Shown in pieces: positions 17,653-28,308 of a DNA stretch of 64,000 nt. A program made the translations under genes and the position numbers. Numbering within the stretch: position 1 is the first letter of the stretch; the number at the start of each line of letters is the position of its first letter. Origin of the DNA: Enterococcus larvae (lineage in GTDB: Bacteria > Bacillota > Bacilli > Lactobacillales > Enterococcaceae); NCBI RefSeq assembly GCF_017830045.1, contig NZ_JAEDXU010000002.1, positions 124,001 to 188,000 of the forward strand, in the 5' to 3' direction. The notes under the pieces were generated by a model. It ran no database searches, was not told the DNA's origin, and saw nothing but the letters and a program-made list of their open reading frames with translations.

Positions 17653-18084
17653 TTACTTGTATAGTCGCATTGTTTCTGAAAAGCTGTGCCATTCAGATTG
17701 TCCATCTACTTCAAATCGGTAAGACTGTACTCTGAAAAGGTACAGGAATCCGAGAAGTAAAGCAACACCTAGTGCTGAAAAGGTCAACATAGACTGAATC
17801 ATCAGACAAGAAACAAATAGAATCAAGAATAATAGCATAAGCTTCAGGAATAATTGCTGTAAGTTATTTGAATTTGTAATCACGATTTCTTTTGTATGAG
17901 AAGCGACTTCGATTTTTTTGAATGTTGGTAGCGGCCCTTCTTTAAAGCTGATTTCATCTCCAGGTTGGACGTTTAGATCCATTGAGATACAGTTGAATAG
18001 CTTTCCTTGCTTTTCGTCATTTACATAAACGGTCAAGGGTTTCATGCAGCCCCATTGTGTTTGTTTTTTTAGTTTGATTTTCAT
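17653..18084 (-). CDS. Small membrane protein, N-terminal beta domain plus two membrane segments
   Basis: Protein of 143 residues. The N-terminal ~70 residues are polar (PLTVYVNDEKQGKLF, then NVQPGDEISFKEG). Two hydrophobic segments follow (about 80-97 and 100-118), then a polar tail. I recognise no named family. The plan resembles the 130-residue protein at 28752 (basic start, 'PIKVLKNGEP', two membrane segments), so the two are probably distant paralogues. The ATG at 18084 sits behind AGGAGGTGAG; a GTG three codons earlier touches the ribosome site. Confidence 0.75.
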   Translation of the reverse strand: MKIKLKKQTQWGCMKPLTVYVNDEKQGKLFNCISMDLNVQPGDEISFKEGPLPTFKKIEVASHTKEIVITNSNNLQQLFLKLMLLFLILFVSCLMIQSMLTFSALGVALLLGFLYLFRVQSYRFEVDGQSEWHSFSETMRLYK

Positions 18085-18123
18085 AGTGCTCACCTCCTGT
18101 ATGAATCTATTTTCCCATGATTT

Positions 18124-18160
18124 TCAGAAAAAGAAATCAGCCTTTTGACTGATTTCTGAT
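18124..18160 (-). terminator. Minus-strand hairpin with T tract
   Basis: GAAATCAG and CTGATTTC form a hairpin. On the minus strand it is followed by TTTTTCTG. It would end transcription coming from the flavoprotein gene at 18322. Confidence 0.65.
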
Positions 18161-18162
18161 AA

Positions 18163-18297
18163 TTATTTTCTCGTTCTTCGGTTGTAGCTCAAGCTACGAC
18201 CATGAGACTCAACGGCTGCCGTGGCTAAATCAACAGCAACTGAGGGGGATGCGAGCAGATAAATAATAGTCTGTTCTATAGACGAATTTAAAGAATT
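18163..18297 (-). other. Start-less open frame downstream of the flavoprotein gene; possible 3' gene relic
   Basis: On the minus strand a frame opens after a TAG and runs about 44 codons to TAA, ending SHGRSLSYNRRTRK. It is richer in GC than its surroundings and has no start codon or ribosome site. I do not recognise it. It ends just before the minus-strand terminator, as the tail of an old gene would. Confidence 0.2.
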
Positions 18298-18321
18298 CTA
18301 AAACTGTATTTCTCTTAGCTA

Positions 18322-19608
18322 TCAATAGTCATCAATCACATAGCGCATATATTCAGCCATCTCAGCGGCATGTTTCCCCGCATTATGACCGGTAACTAAC
18401 GCAGCGGTGATATTATAACCGCCAGTATAGCCATTGATGTCTAATACCTCACCACAGAAAAACAGTCCCTGCATCCGTTTGCTTTCCATCGTCTTAGGCT
18501 GAACTTCTTTTAAGGAAATACCGCCGCCGGTTACAAAGGATTTTTCTAATGGGAAAGTCCCGTTGGCAGTGATGCGAAAATCCTTCATTTCGCTGATAAA
18601 ATCGGACAGCTGTTGATCAGTTACTTGTCTGCCCTTTAGCTCGTCCAGCTGATTTTTCTCTAAAAGAAATTCCAGTAAACGTTCCGGCAGCAGCTGACGA
18701 AATGAATTTTTTAACTGCTTCTCAGGCTCAGCCTGTATTTTTTTCTGTAGTTCTGCAAACAATTTCTTTTCCGAGCTTTCAGGAAAAATATCAAGGGAAA
18801 GCTGAACAGCTTGTCCCGGGTTCTTCTTTAATGCTTGATTTACAAAGCTGGAGCAACGCAAAGCAGCTGGGCCTGAAATTCCAAAATGAGTGAATAAAAG
18901 ATCCATCTGATGAGAGACGATTGCTTTACCCTTTTGATTCAAAACAGACAATTGAACATCTCGTAAGGAGATTCCCTGAAGTGTTTTCTTCTTTATAAAC
19001 GATTCCTCAGAACGAATCGGTGATTCAGTTGGATAAAGCGGCTCAATGGAATGTCCTAGTTTATCCGCAAATCTGTAGCCATCTCCGGTTGAGCCAGTAG
19101 AGGGGTATGTTTTCCCGCCCGTTGCAATAATGACGCAGGGAGCATAGATTTTTTGCTTCTCAAGCGCAACACCGATAATCTGGTTTTCGTTCCTGAGAAT
19201 TTTTTTTACTGGTGCCTCGGTGTATAAGGTAACGGAAAGCTCCTTCAGTTTTTCATGGAGAGTTTCAACGATCGTCTGAGAACGATCTGTTACAGGAAAC
19301 ATTCTGCCATGATCCTCCTCCTTCAACGCAGTTCCATTAGACTCAAAAAATTGGATGATATCCTGATTATCATATTGAGAAAATGCACTATATAAAAATT
19401 TCCCGTTACCGGGGATATGGGCGATGATTTCTTCGGGAGAACGGCTATTTGTGACATTGCAGCGCCCGCCGCCTGTCAAAAGAAGCTTCTTTCCGATCCG
19501 CTTGTTTTTTTCTAAAAGCAGTACCTGACTGCCATCTTCTGCTGCCGCAATTGCCGCCATCAATCCGCTGGTGCCGGCACCGATAACTATCACGTCAAAT
19601 TTATTCAT
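18322..19608 (-). CDS. BaiN/HI0933-family NAD(P)/FAD-dependent oxidoreductase
   Basis: Flavoprotein of 428 residues. The N-terminal dinucleotide fold reads VIVIGAGTSGLMAAIAAAEDG, followed by GKKLLLTGGGRCNVTN, a signature of the HI0933/YhiN/BaiN group. Near the C-terminus GLFFCGEVLDINGYTGGYN is the second FAD contact. Members are of uncertain physiological role; some reduce bile-acid intermediates. It is monocistronic on the minus strand and uses the first ATG. The 290-bp gap before gdhA is AT-rich and holds both promoters. Confidence 0.9.
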   Translation of the reverse strand: MNKFDVIVIGAGTSGLMAAIAAAEDGSQVLLLEKNKRIGKKLLLTGGGRCNVTNSRSPEEIIAHIPGNGKFLYSAFSQYDNQDIIQFFESNGTALKEEDHGRMFPVTDRSQTIVETLHEKLKELSVTLYTEAPVKKILRNENQIIGVALEKQKIYAPCVIIATGGKTYPSTGSTGDGYRFADKLGHSIEPLYPTESPIRSEESFIKKKTLQGISLRDVQLSVLNQKGKAIVSHQMDLLFTHFGISGPAALRCSSFVNQALKKNPGQAVQLSLDIFPESSEKKLFAELQKKIQAEPEKQLKNSFRQLLPERLLEFLLEKNQLDELKGRQVTDQQLSDFISEMKDFRITANGTFPLEKSFVTGGGISLKEVQPKTMESKRMQGLFFCGEVLDINGYTGGYNITAALVTGHNAGKHAAEMAEYMRYVIDDY

Positions 19609-19862
19609 TCTTTTCCCTCATTTCAGTTAATAGTGTACCATAAAAATCTTTTCTGACTATATAAAACCAGTTTAAGATTCGTCACACGAAAAGGGGGTTG
19701 AAATTATTTTGTGTCCCGAACTCGTTAATAATACTTTGTAGAAAAAAATGGTTTTTGTCCGTTCTATAGCAAAATAAAGAGCTGCTTCATTTATGAATTT
19801 GCCGTGATTTATATTTATTTTCACTTTTTCTGTAAATATATGTGGAAAAATTCAGTAATTAG

Positions 19863-21245
<1,383 letters not shown>

Positions 21246-21270
21246 ATTTATTTGAAACAGCAATGTGAGA

Positions 21271-21379
21271 TGATAGAGCTAGCTCAATCGACGATAAGGC
21301 AAGTGTCTTTCATGATAAAAGGCATCATGAAGCCTCTGGGTCTTATCGCTCATGAGCTGAACAGCTCGTTCAGCTTTTA
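21271..21379. repeat. Palindromic interspersed repeat, copy 5
   Basis: Hairpin unit with GAGCT at the left pairing with AGCTC at the right (around AACAGCTCGTTCAGC), middle arms AGCTCA/TGAGCT, CGATAAG/CTTATCG and inner TCATGAT/ATCATGA. The left end differs from copy 6. Confidence 0.75.
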
Positions 21380-21386
21380 TTGATAT

Positions 21387-21500
21387 CCAGCTTCACAAGC
21401 TAGCTCAATCGACGATAAGGCAAGTGTCTTTCATGATAAAAGGCATCATGAAGCCCCTTGGTCTTATCGCTCATGAGCTGAACAGCTTGTTCAGCTTTTA
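21387..21500. repeat. Palindromic interspersed repeat, copy 6
   Basis: A 114-bp unit in tandem with copy 5 (121-bp period). It begins CCAGCTTCACAAGCT and ends AGCTTGTTCAGCTTTTA. It keeps the same frame as copies 2 and 4. Confidence 0.8.
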
Positions 21501-21593
21501 TAATTGGTCTATATGTTTATAAATTACTTGATAAAAGTAGCAAAAAAACGTAAAGTAGTAGTGTATTAAGTTTATTTTCAAGGAGGAGAAGGA

Positions 21594-22943
21594 ATGTCAC
21601 ACATTAAATTTGACTATTCCAAATTAGCACCTTTTGTTGCTGATCATGAATTGGAATATATGCAAACTCAAGTTGATGCGGTAGATAAAGCATTACGTGA
21701 GGGAACAGGTGCGGGAAATGATTATATCGGGTGGATCGATCTGCCGGAAAACTATGATAAAGAAGAATTTGCCCGTATCAAAAAAGCAGCTGAAAAAATC
21801 CAATCTGACTCAGAAGTGCTTGTTGTTATTGGAATTGGGGGCTCTTATTTAGGTGCACGTGCTGCGATAGAGTTCTTGCAGCATTCATTCAGCAATGTAC
21901 TGACAAAAGAAGAACGCAAAGCACCTCAAGTATTCTTTGCCGGAAACAGTATCAGCTCAACTTATTTGGCTGATTTGATCAATGTGATCGGAGATCGTGA
22001 TTTTTCTGTTAATGTTATTTCTAAATCAGGAACAACAACAGAGCCTGCGATTGCTTTCCGTGTATTCAAAGAATTATTGATCAAAAAATATGGAAAAGAA
22101 GAAGCGAACAAGCGTATTTATGCGACAACTGACCGTGCAAAAGGTGCAGTAAAAGTTGAAGCAGACGCTGAAGGCTGGGAAACTTTCGTTATTCCAGATG
22201 ATGTTGGCGGACGTTTCACAGTATTGACTCCTGTTGGTTTACTGCCAATTGCAGTTAGTGGCGCGGACATTGATGTGCTGATGAACGGTGCAAACGATGC
22301 ACGCAAAGAGTATGCGTCAACAACTGATTTACAGAAAAACGAAGCGTATCAGTACGCTGCGTTACGCAATATTCTATACCGTAAAGGTAAAACAACTGAA
22401 ATGCTGATCAACTATGAACCAGGAATGCACTACTTCTCTGAGTGGTGGAAACAGCTTTATGGTGAATCTGAAGGGAAAGACCAAAAAGGCATCTTCCCGG
22501 CAGCAGCAGACTTCTCAACAGACTTGCATTCTATGGGACAATACGTTCAGGATGGCATGCGTAATCTGTTTGAAACAGTTGTTAAAATTGAAAAACCTCG
22601 TCATACATTGACTATTCCTGTACAAGAGGAAGATTTGGATGGCTTGGGTTACCTTCAAGGGAAAGAAATCGATTATGTAAACACTAAAGCGTTTGAAGGA
22701 ACACTGTTAGCACATACTGACGGGAACGTTCCTAACATGATCGTTAAAGTACCAACTATGGATGCCTACTCGCTTGGCTATGTTATGTACTTCTTTGAGA
22801 TTGCTGTAGGAATCTCTGGCTACTTGAACGGTGTTAATCCATTTGACCAGCCGGGAGTGGAAGCATACAAAGCGAACATGTTCGCACTACTTGGCAAACC
22901 AGGCTTTGAAGATCTTGCGAAAGAATTGAACGAACGTCTGTAA
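21594..22943 (+). CDS. pgi: Glucose-6-phosphate isomerase
   Basis: Glycolytic enzyme of 449 residues interconverting glucose-6-phosphate and fructose-6-phosphate. [14 protein letters not shown] and [12 protein letters not shown] form the sugar-phosphate binding loops, and [15 protein letters not shown] carries the usual C-terminal half motif. Start ATG after AAGGAGGAG. It has its own unit: repeats upstream, strong terminator downstream. Confidence 0.97.
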   Translation: MSHIKFDYSKLAPFVADHELEYMQTQVDAVDKALREGTGAGNDYIGWIDLPENYDKEEFARIKKAAEKIQSDSEVLVVIGIGGSYLGARAAIEFLQHSFSNVLTKEERKAPQVFFAGNSISSTYLADLINVIGDRDFSVNVISKSGTTTEPAIAFRVFKELLIKKYGKEEANKRIYATTDRAKGAVKVEADAEGWETFVIPDDVGGRFTVLTPVGLLPIAVSGADIDVLMNGANDARKEYASTTDLQKNEAYQYAALRNILYRKGKTTEMLINYEPGMHYFSEWWKQLYGESEGKDQKGIFPAAADFSTDLHSMGQYVQDGMRNLFETVVKIEKPRHTLTIPVQEEDLDGLGYLQGKEIDYVNTKAFEGTLLAHTDGNVPNMIVKVPTMDAYSLGYVMYFFEIAVGISGYLNGVNPFDQPGVEAYKANMFALLGKPGFEDLAKELNERL

Positions 22944-22960
22944 TCCGATTGATTTAACTG

Positions 22961-23004
22961 AAAAATACCGCAAAGAGTGTAAAAACTCTTTGCGGTATTT
23001 TTGT
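22961..23004 (+). terminator. Terminator of pgi
   Basis: The 18-bp arms AAAAATACCGCAAAGAGT and ACTCTTTGCGGTATTTTT flank a six-base loop. It is symmetrical enough to work in both directions. Confidence 0.9.
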
Positions 23005-23095
23005 ACTTTCAACTATCTTCTAATTGAAGAAGAAGCTGATTAAAGCACGTATTCTATAGGGGAAATATTGAGTGCATTATAGAAGGGGCAGCTGC

Positions 23096-23275
23096 TTACT
23101 CGCTTTCATCAGGATTCATTTTTTTACGAAATGCGATGAGTATGATTGCTAATACAAACGTTAGTCTTACCAGAGATTTTACATCCTTGAAAATTGCGAA
23201 AAGATTTGGATCTACAGTATACGAAATATAAGCAACAATAAATAGAACAACCCCAAATATAATCTTTCTCATCAT
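23096..23275 (-). CDS. Small membrane protein (59 aa)
   Basis: A 59-residue ORF on the minus strand starting with two Met codons behind a perfect AGGAGG ribosome site. It has two hydrophobic segments (KIIFGVVLFIVAYISY and LTFVLAIILIAF) separated by a short polar loop and ends FRKKMNPDESE, so both ends are probably cytoplasmic. No family recognised. The good ribosome site and hairpin-like membrane topology support a real gene. Confidence 0.7.
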   Translation of the reverse strand: MMRKIIFGVVLFIVAYISYTVDPNLFAIFKDVKSLVRLTFVLAIILIAFRKKMNPDESE

Positions 23276-23496
23276 TCTACCTCCTGATTATCATTCTCTA
23301 CTAAGAAATAACGAGAGTCAATATGAAAAAGAGGAAAAATTGTATTTATTCTTAAAAAATATTGATTATTTTATCGAAATAGGGAAATAAAAGAAATAGT
23401 AATTGAGACTTGAAGGAAATAAAGACAAACTATGCTGAAGAAGTAACTGAACAGGGATGTTGCTTTGCTTGTTATGAAAAATAGTAAGAGTGAGAG

Positions 23497-23777
23497 TTGC
23501 AACAGAACTTTTAATAATAGTTATATTTCCTTACAGCTTAGTACTGGGGTGGACCGAGAAAAATTGATGCTGACTTTATATAGCCTATCATCCATTTCAA
23601 AGGTGATAGGTGATACCTTCTCTCTAAAAATAATGGTCTCATTATTTTTTTTAGCAAACCGTTCTATTTCTCTAAGAATAGCAGCTGGACTGATAGGGAT
23701 TTCCAATATCTCATCGGGAATAATCAAAAAACTTTTCTTCATAATAGAGTATCCTGCTTTCTAAAGTTCTGTTGCAT
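23497..23777. repeat. 14-bp inverted repeats bounding a ~280-bp segment
   Basis: TGCAACAGAACTTT ends near 23510 and its exact complement AAAGTTCTGTTGCA lies at 23764-23777. The core GTTCTGTTGCA resembles the termini of IS6-family elements (GGTTCTGTTGCAAAG). The segment between holds a 73-codon minus-strand ORF and no transposase. Confidence 0.55.
23521..23742 (-). CDS. Hypothetical protein (73 aa) inside the inverted-repeat segment
   Basis: Minus-strand ORF of 73 residues, mixed alpha/beta in appearance (PAAILREIERFAKKNNETII, then FEMDDRLYKVSINF), without membrane segments. A weak AGGA lies about 12 bases before the ATG. No family recognised; a faint HPr-like pattern lacks the active histidine and is not claimed. 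The overlapping 99-codon plus-strand frame looks like its shadow. Confidence 0.4.
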   Translation of the reverse strand: MKKSFLIIPDEILEIPISPAAILREIERFAKKNNETIIFREKVSPITFEMDDRLYKVSINFSRSTPVLSCKEI

Positions 23778-23851
23778 GTCTATTATACACTATTAAAGAG
23801 AAAACGATGATAACACGATTAGGATTTTATTATTATTCTTGGCTTGATTAT

Positions 23852-23880
23852 CAGACTTCACAAGCTGTTCAGCTATTTTT
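23852..23880. repeat. Collapsed remnant of the palindromic repeat
   Basis: CTTCACAAGCT followed directly by GTTCAGCT joins the left and right ends of the 114-bp repeat (compare copy 6) with the centre missing. Confidence 0.4.
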
Positions 23881-24005
23881 GATAGTTACGTTGAAAGCAA
23901 TCGTGAAATAGTTGTATTGAAAGTTCATTCTAAAGGCGGAGGACTTACGGTACTGACTATTTTAAACTGTTAGCTAGTGACTGGTAGCAAATGGAGGGCA
24001 AGTAA

Positions 24006-25223
24006 GTGGAAAATGCAAAGAAAAATATTCAAATGATCGATTTGCTGAAGTTTATTGCGGCAATCATGGTTGTTTGTATTCATAGCGAGCCAATTAGTGG
24101 GAATGAGTGGTTCAATTTTCTAGTTAAAAATATCCTTTGTCGAATAGCTGTACCTCTGTTCTTTATCAGTAGTGCGTATTTCATTCGAAAAAGTACAGTG
24201 AACAAAGAGGGGAACTTGAAAGGAAAAATCGTTCACTTGCTTAAGAACTATCTTTTTTGGAGTGTAGTCTTTCTACCCATTGGTTTGGATTGGATCAACC
24301 AAAATCTATCTATTAGTCCATCACTATATCCCGCAGCCTTACTTTTCGGTCTGGTTTATTCAGGCACATATTACCATCTTTGGTATATTCCAGCATTCAT
24401 TCTATCTGTAGTAATAATTACTAAAGCTCGTCAGTATATTTCTTATAAACTGATTTTTCTCATTGCTGCAGCACTTTATTTTGTCGGCAGTTTGGAAACG
24501 TATTATGGTTTGATTACGATTGATTGGGTAAAAGAAATTTTCGATGGGTTTATTCACTTGTTTTTCACGACAAGGAATGGCTTATTTTACGGAATGATCT
24601 TCACTGCTATAGGCTTCTTTATTTATGATTATGAACAGAAACTTTTAACATTTAAAAAATACTTTAAATGGGCACTCCTTTTTTTGGGTTCTTTGCTGTT
24701 TTTAGAAGGGGTAATTGTTTATAATATGCTGAGGCTAGACTGTAATTTTTTGATTGTACTGATTCCTTTTAGCTTTGTTTTATTTTTATGGGGAATAACG
24801 AGTGAAATCAAGTTGCCTTTCAATACGGTGAAGCTAAGAGCATTATCGCATTATTATTACTTCATTCATCCAATTTGCATTGTGATCTTGTTTGAAATAG
24901 GTAATGCCTTCAACCTTTCTTTTTTCAATAAGGGATTGACCGGTTTTCTTTTGAGTTATCTATTTACACATCTGTTAAGTGTGTTTCTTATAAAGCTAAA
25001 GGAGCAACAGGTGGGAAGAGGTATCTGGTTATCCTCATTCCTATCAGGAGCCGTGTTCACAACTGTAATAGTTGGTTGTATATATATTTTTGAAACAGCT
25101 TCTGTACCGATTCAATTTGAACTGGCATCCTGTGTGTTAATTAGTCAGATAATCATATTAGCTGCATTAATAAGTAAACTAATTTCTTTAAGACGAAAGA
25201 GAAATATTTATTCTCTAGGATAG
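24006..25223 (+). CDS. Acyltransferase 3 family membrane protein
   Basis: Polytopic membrane protein of 405 residues with about ten membrane segments. The N-terminus has the family pattern: a first segment IDLLKFIAAIMVVCIHSEP with the conserved His, then FFISSAYFIRK. Such enzymes O-acylate surface polymers such as peptidoglycan, polysaccharide or teichoic acid. It starts at GTG with GGAGG nine bases upstream. The C-terminal ~60 residues add extra membrane helices. It stands alone, so the substrate is unknown. Upstream 23881-24005 holds nothing clear. Confidence 0.85.
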   Translation: MENAKKNIQMIDLLKFIAAIMVVCIHSEPISGNEWFNFLVKNILCRIAVPLFFISSAYFIRKSTVNKEGNLKGKIVHLLKNYLFWSVVFLPIGLDWINQNLSISPSLYPAALLFGLVYSGTYYHLWYIPAFILSVVIITKARQYISYKLIFLIAAALYFVGSLETYYGLITIDWVKEIFDGFIHLFFTTRNGLFYGMIFTAIGFFIYDYEQKLLTFKKYFKWALLFLGSLLFLEGVIVYNMLRLDCNFLIVLIPFSFVLFLWGITSEIKLPFNTVKLRALSHYYYFIHPICIVILFEIGNAFNLSFFNKGLTGFLLSYLFTHLLSVFLIKLKEQQVGRGIWLSSFLSGAVFTTVIVGCIYIFETASVPIQFELASCVLISQIIILAALISKLISLRRKRNIYSLG

Positions 25224-25350
25224 CTTTTTCCAGTTCTTGATCTATTATCGGCTGGATATTGGTACTGATTTGTTTAGGCAAATGAATCGAAGCGATATTT
25301 TTTTCTATTCATCTGATTGGATGGTATGAAATATTATTAATAAAAATAAG

Positions 25351-25472
25351 TTGACGAATAGTACGATAAAGTTTATAATAAAAATCTAACAACCTTTTAT
25401 TTTTTTACTTTACTCTATTTATAGAGTAAAACTCCTTTTACTGTCTCATTTACCCAAGTGAGGCAGTTTTTT
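25351..25472 (+). ncRNA. Promoter plus short transcript ending in a terminator upstream of gls24: sRNA or attenuated leader
   Basis: TTGACG (25351-25356) and TATAAT (25374-25379) are 17 bp apart. About 85 nt after the expected start there are two hairpins: TTTACTCTAT/ATAGAGTAAA near 25408-25431, then CTGTCTCA/TGAGGCAG followed by six T (to ~25472). The gls24 start is 115 bp further. This is either a small RNA or a terminator-controlled leader. The preceding 25224-25350 shows nothing clear. Confidence 0.45.
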
Positions 25473-25588
25473 ATTCTCATAGCTTTATCGATAAAAGCAT
25501 ATTTTTGTATTTTTTCTCCACCTTCTTTACTATTGATTATAAGAGATCATACCCAGATGGGGGAAGAATAGAAGATGGAGGAATAGAT

Positions 25589-25999
25589 ATGAGTATAGAA
25601 CAAGCAGATTCATCCACACTTGCATTTGAGGAAAAAGTCCTTGAAGTAATTGTTCAGTCTGCACTGACTAATGTAGACGGAGTATTGTCCCTTGAGGGCA
25701 AACTTTTTGCAGCAGATCAAACAGAACCGTTGGCGGCACAGACTGATTTTGACAAAGGAGTCACGCTAGAGAGAGAAAAGAATCAGGTGACGGTTGATTT
25801 GGCTATTGTAGTAGAATTTGGTAAGGATTTTACTGGAATATTTTCTGAAATCAAAAGAATCGTGTCAGAAGAGATTCAGCGGATGACAAATCTGGAAGTG
25901 GTTGAAGTAAATGTTCATATTGCTGATATCACCACAAAAGATGAATATAAGAAGATATCTTCTGAGTCCAATAATGAAGCAGCAGAAGTGGAGAAATAG
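25589..25999 (+). CDS. Asp23/Gls24 family envelope stress response protein
   Basis: Protein of 136 residues with the Asp23/Gls24 core: KVLEVIVQSALTNVDGVLSLEG, a beta stretch (KNQVTVDLAIVVEFGKD) and VEVNVHIADI. The family includes general-stress protein Gls24 of enterococci and staphylococcal Asp23, which associates with the membrane. Here the sequence is shorter than Gls24 (~180 residues), so it may be another paralogue. The ATG at 25589 has GGAGG upstream; the longer 164-codon frame starts in the leader. Terminator after the gene. Confidence 0.85.
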   Translation: MSIEQADSSTLAFEEKVLEVIVQSALTNVDGVLSLEGKLFAADQTEPLAAQTDFDKGVTLEREKNQVTVDLAIVVEFGKDFTGIFSEIKRIVSEEIQRMTNLEVVEVNVHIADITTKDEYKKISSESNNEAAEVEK

Positions 26000-26010
26000 T
26001 GAACAAAGCA

Positions 26011-26057
26011 AAAGCTCAAAGCTCTTTCATTTTTTATGGAAGCTTTGAGCCTTTTTT
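26011..26057 (+). terminator. Terminator of the gls24-family gene
   Basis: GCTCAAAGCT pairs with AGCTTTGAGC around a 17-base loop, followed by six T. Confidence 0.85.
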
Positions 26058-26091
26058 GTGCCTTGAAGAAGTCAAACTGCTCATCAAGCGC

Positions 26092-26127
26092 AAAAAAAAG
26101 AAGCGCCTAACCATTAGGTTCTTCTTT
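26092..26127 (-). terminator. Terminator of the cold-shock gene
   Basis: On the minus strand AAGAAGAACCTAA pairs with TTAGGCGCTTCTT and runs into eight T. Confidence 0.8.
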
Positions 26128-26138
26128 CAATTATCATA

Positions 26139-26339
26139 TTATACTTTTTTTACGTGAGCAGCCTGAAGTCCGCGGGTACCTTCGACAACTTCAAATGTTA
26201 CTTCTTGATTTTCTTCTAGATTTTTAAAACCGTCTTCTTCTATTGCGGTGAAGTGAACGAAAATTTCTTCATCTTCGTTATATACAAGAAATCCGTAACC
26301 CTTTTTGCTGTCGAACCATTTGACGAAACCTTTTTCCAT
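26139..26339 (-). CDS. Cold-shock domain protein (CspA family)
   Basis: Single-stranded nucleic-acid chaperone of 66 residues, the canonical length. RNP1 appears as KKGYGFL and RNP2 as IFVHFTAI; MEKGFVKWFDSKKG is the usual start. The ATG at 26339 follows AAAGGAG; the 84-codon frame begins upstream in the leader. It is divergent from fhs, with about 180 bp between that contains TATAAT at 26454-26459 for fhs. Confidence 0.95.
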   Translation of the reverse strand: MEKGFVKWFDSKKGYGFLVYNEDEEIFVHFTAIEEDGFKNLEENQEVTFEVVEGTRGLQAAHVKKV

Positions 26340-26519
26340 TCTGATCACGCTCCTTTGAGATATGAAACTAGTCTCATTATAATGACAAACCATGAAAACG
26401 TCAATATTTTGGAAAAGCTATTAGATAATCATGGAAAAGTGAAAAAAGAAGGGTTATAATAGAGAATATCTTAACGAAAATAAATATTGACATCATAAAG
26501 TTCGGGAAAAGAGGAAAAA

Positions 26520-28190
26520 ATGAAGACAGATATCGAGATTTCACAAGAAGTAGAACTACAACCAATTCAAAAAGTAGCAGAATCTGTTGATTTAGGTCTA
26601 GAGGATCTGGAATTATACGGAAATTACAAAGCGAAAATCGATTTTCCCTCAATGAAACGTTTGGAAAAGAATGAAGACGGCAAGCTGATTCTCGTTACTT
26701 CAATCAATCCGACGCCTGCCGGAGAAGGAAAATCAACAGTAACGATTGGTTTGGGAGATGCGTTGAACCGAATCGGAAAAAGAACAGTGATTGCACTTCG
26801 TGAGCCATCTTTAGGCCCTGTGATGGGGATAAAGGGCGGCGCAACTGGCGGAGGCTATGCGCAAGTACTGCCTATGGAGGATATCAATCTGCATTTTACT
26901 GGTGACATGCATGCCATCACAACAGCAAATAATGCGTTGTCTGCTTTACTGGATAACCATATTCAACAGGGGAACGAACTGAACATTGATGCACGAAGAA
27001 TCATTTGGAAACGGGTAGTAGATCTAAATGATCGGGAGCTGAGACAGGTCATTGTCGGACTTGGAGGCCCTATTCAAGGTGTACCACGTGAAGATGGCTT
27101 TGATATCACTGTTGCAAGTGAAATCATGGCAATACTTTGTCTTGCTTCAGGTTTGGAAGATCTAAAATTACGTCTCGGCAATATTGTTGTTGGTTATACG
27201 TTTGATCGTGAACCGGTAACGGTCAGTGATTTAGAGATCCAAGGTGCATTGGCTCTTCTACTGAAGGATGCCATCAAGCCAAATTTAGTTCAGACAATCT
27301 ATGGCACTGCTGCTTTGGTTCATGGAGGACCGTTTGCGAATATTGCTCATGGCTGTAATAGTGTTTTAGCGACTAAAACGGCATTGAAACTAGGGGATTA
27401 TGTTGTGACAGAGGCTGGCTTTGGGGCTGATCTGGGTGCAGAAAAATTCCTCGATATCAAAGTGCCTAACCTGAAGAAATCACCGGATGCAGTTGTGATC
27501 GTTGCGACGATTCGTGCACTAAAAATGCATGGTGGTGTGGCGAAAAATGAGTTGAACACAGAAAATGTGTTTGCATTGAAAAAAGGGTTTGCTAACTTGA
27601 AGAAGCATATTGAAAATATGGAAAGCTATGGCTTACCAGTAGTTGTTGCTATAAATGAGTTTGTCACAGATACGAAAAAAGAGGTAGAGATCCTGCTTGA
27701 ACTATGCGAGGAAGCAGGTGTTCCAGTTGAACTGACGCAGGTCTGGGAGAAAGGTGCAGAAGGTGGAGAAGCACTGGCTAAGACAGTCATTGAAACAATC
27801 GAAAAGCAAATTGCAGATTTCCGTACAATCTATTCAATGGGAATCGGCCTTGGTGAAAAAATCGAAACGATCGTTCAAAAGATTTATGGTGGTAAGGAAG
27901 TTGTATTTTCTCCTAAAGCACAAAAGCAGCTTGAAACGTTTACCAAGTATGGCTGGGATCGTTTGCCTGTCTGTATGGCAAAAACACAGTACTCTCTTTC
28001 TGATGATCCAACAAAGCTTGGCAAACCAGAAAACTTTACCGTAACGATCCGTGAACTAGTACCGAAGCTTGGTGCAGGGTTTGTTGTAGCATTGACAGGA
28101 GACGTGATGACAATGCCGGGACTCCCTAAGAAACCTGCTGCACTAAATATGGATATTGATAAAGATGGTCATGCAATCGGTCTATTCTAA
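26520..28190 (+). CDS. fhs: Formate--tetrahydrofolate ligase
   Basis: ATP-dependent synthesis of 10-formyl-THF for purine and fMet-tRNA formation. Protein of 556 residues, typical of the family. The ATP site [18 protein letters not shown] lies around residues 64-82 and is followed by [19 protein letters not shown]. The C-terminal [20 protein letters not shown] is the classical end motif. ATG with AAAGAGGAAAA upstream. A terminator follows 10 bp after the stop. Confidence 0.97.
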   Translation: MKTDIEISQEVELQPIQKVAESVDLGLEDLELYGNYKAKIDFPSMKRLEKNEDGKLILVTSINPTPAGEGKSTVTIGLGDALNRIGKRTVIALREPSLGPVMGIKGGATGGGYAQVLPMEDINLHFTGDMHAITTANNALSALLDNHIQQGNELNIDARRIIWKRVVDLNDRELRQVIVGLGGPIQGVPREDGFDITVASEIMAILCLASGLEDLKLRLGNIVVGYTFDREPVTVSDLEIQGALALLLKDAIKPNLVQTIYGTAALVHGGPFANIAHGCNSVLATKTALKLGDYVVTEAGFGADLGAEKFLDIKVPNLKKSPDAVVIVATIRALKMHGGVAKNELNTENVFALKKGFANLKKHIENMESYGLPVVVAINEFVTDTKKEVEILLELCEEAGVPVELTQVWEKGAEGGEALAKTVIETIEKQIADFRTIYSMGIGLGEKIETIVQKIYGGKEVVFSPKAQKQLETFTKYGWDRLPVCMAKTQYSLSDDPTKLGKPENFTVTIRELVPKLGAGFVVALTGDVMTMPGLPKKPAALNMDIDKDGHAIGLF

Positions 28191-28200
28191 ATTGAAAATC

Positions 28201-28242
28201 AAAACCTCTGATGGGATGAAAAAATCGTATCAGGGGTTTTTT
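28201..28242 (+). terminator. Terminator of fhs
   Basis: AAAACCTCTGAT pairs with ATCAGGGGTTTT and is followed by further T. Confidence 0.85.
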
Positions 28243-28263
28243 ACTTTAGGTAATGGCCTATGA

Positions 28264-28302
28264 TGTAAAGCGCTTGCAAAACGATTCGATATATGGTATA
28301 AA
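28264..28302 (+). promoter_or_regulatory. Promoter with cre-like site for the 28.3-28.6 kb RNA
   Basis: TTGCAA (28274-28279), 17-bp spacer, TATAAA (28297-28302). TGTAAAGCGCTTGCA (28264-28278) overlaps the -35 and resembles a CcpA cre element around the AAAGCGCTT core. Confidence 0.6.
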
Positions 28303-28308
28303 ATAGAT

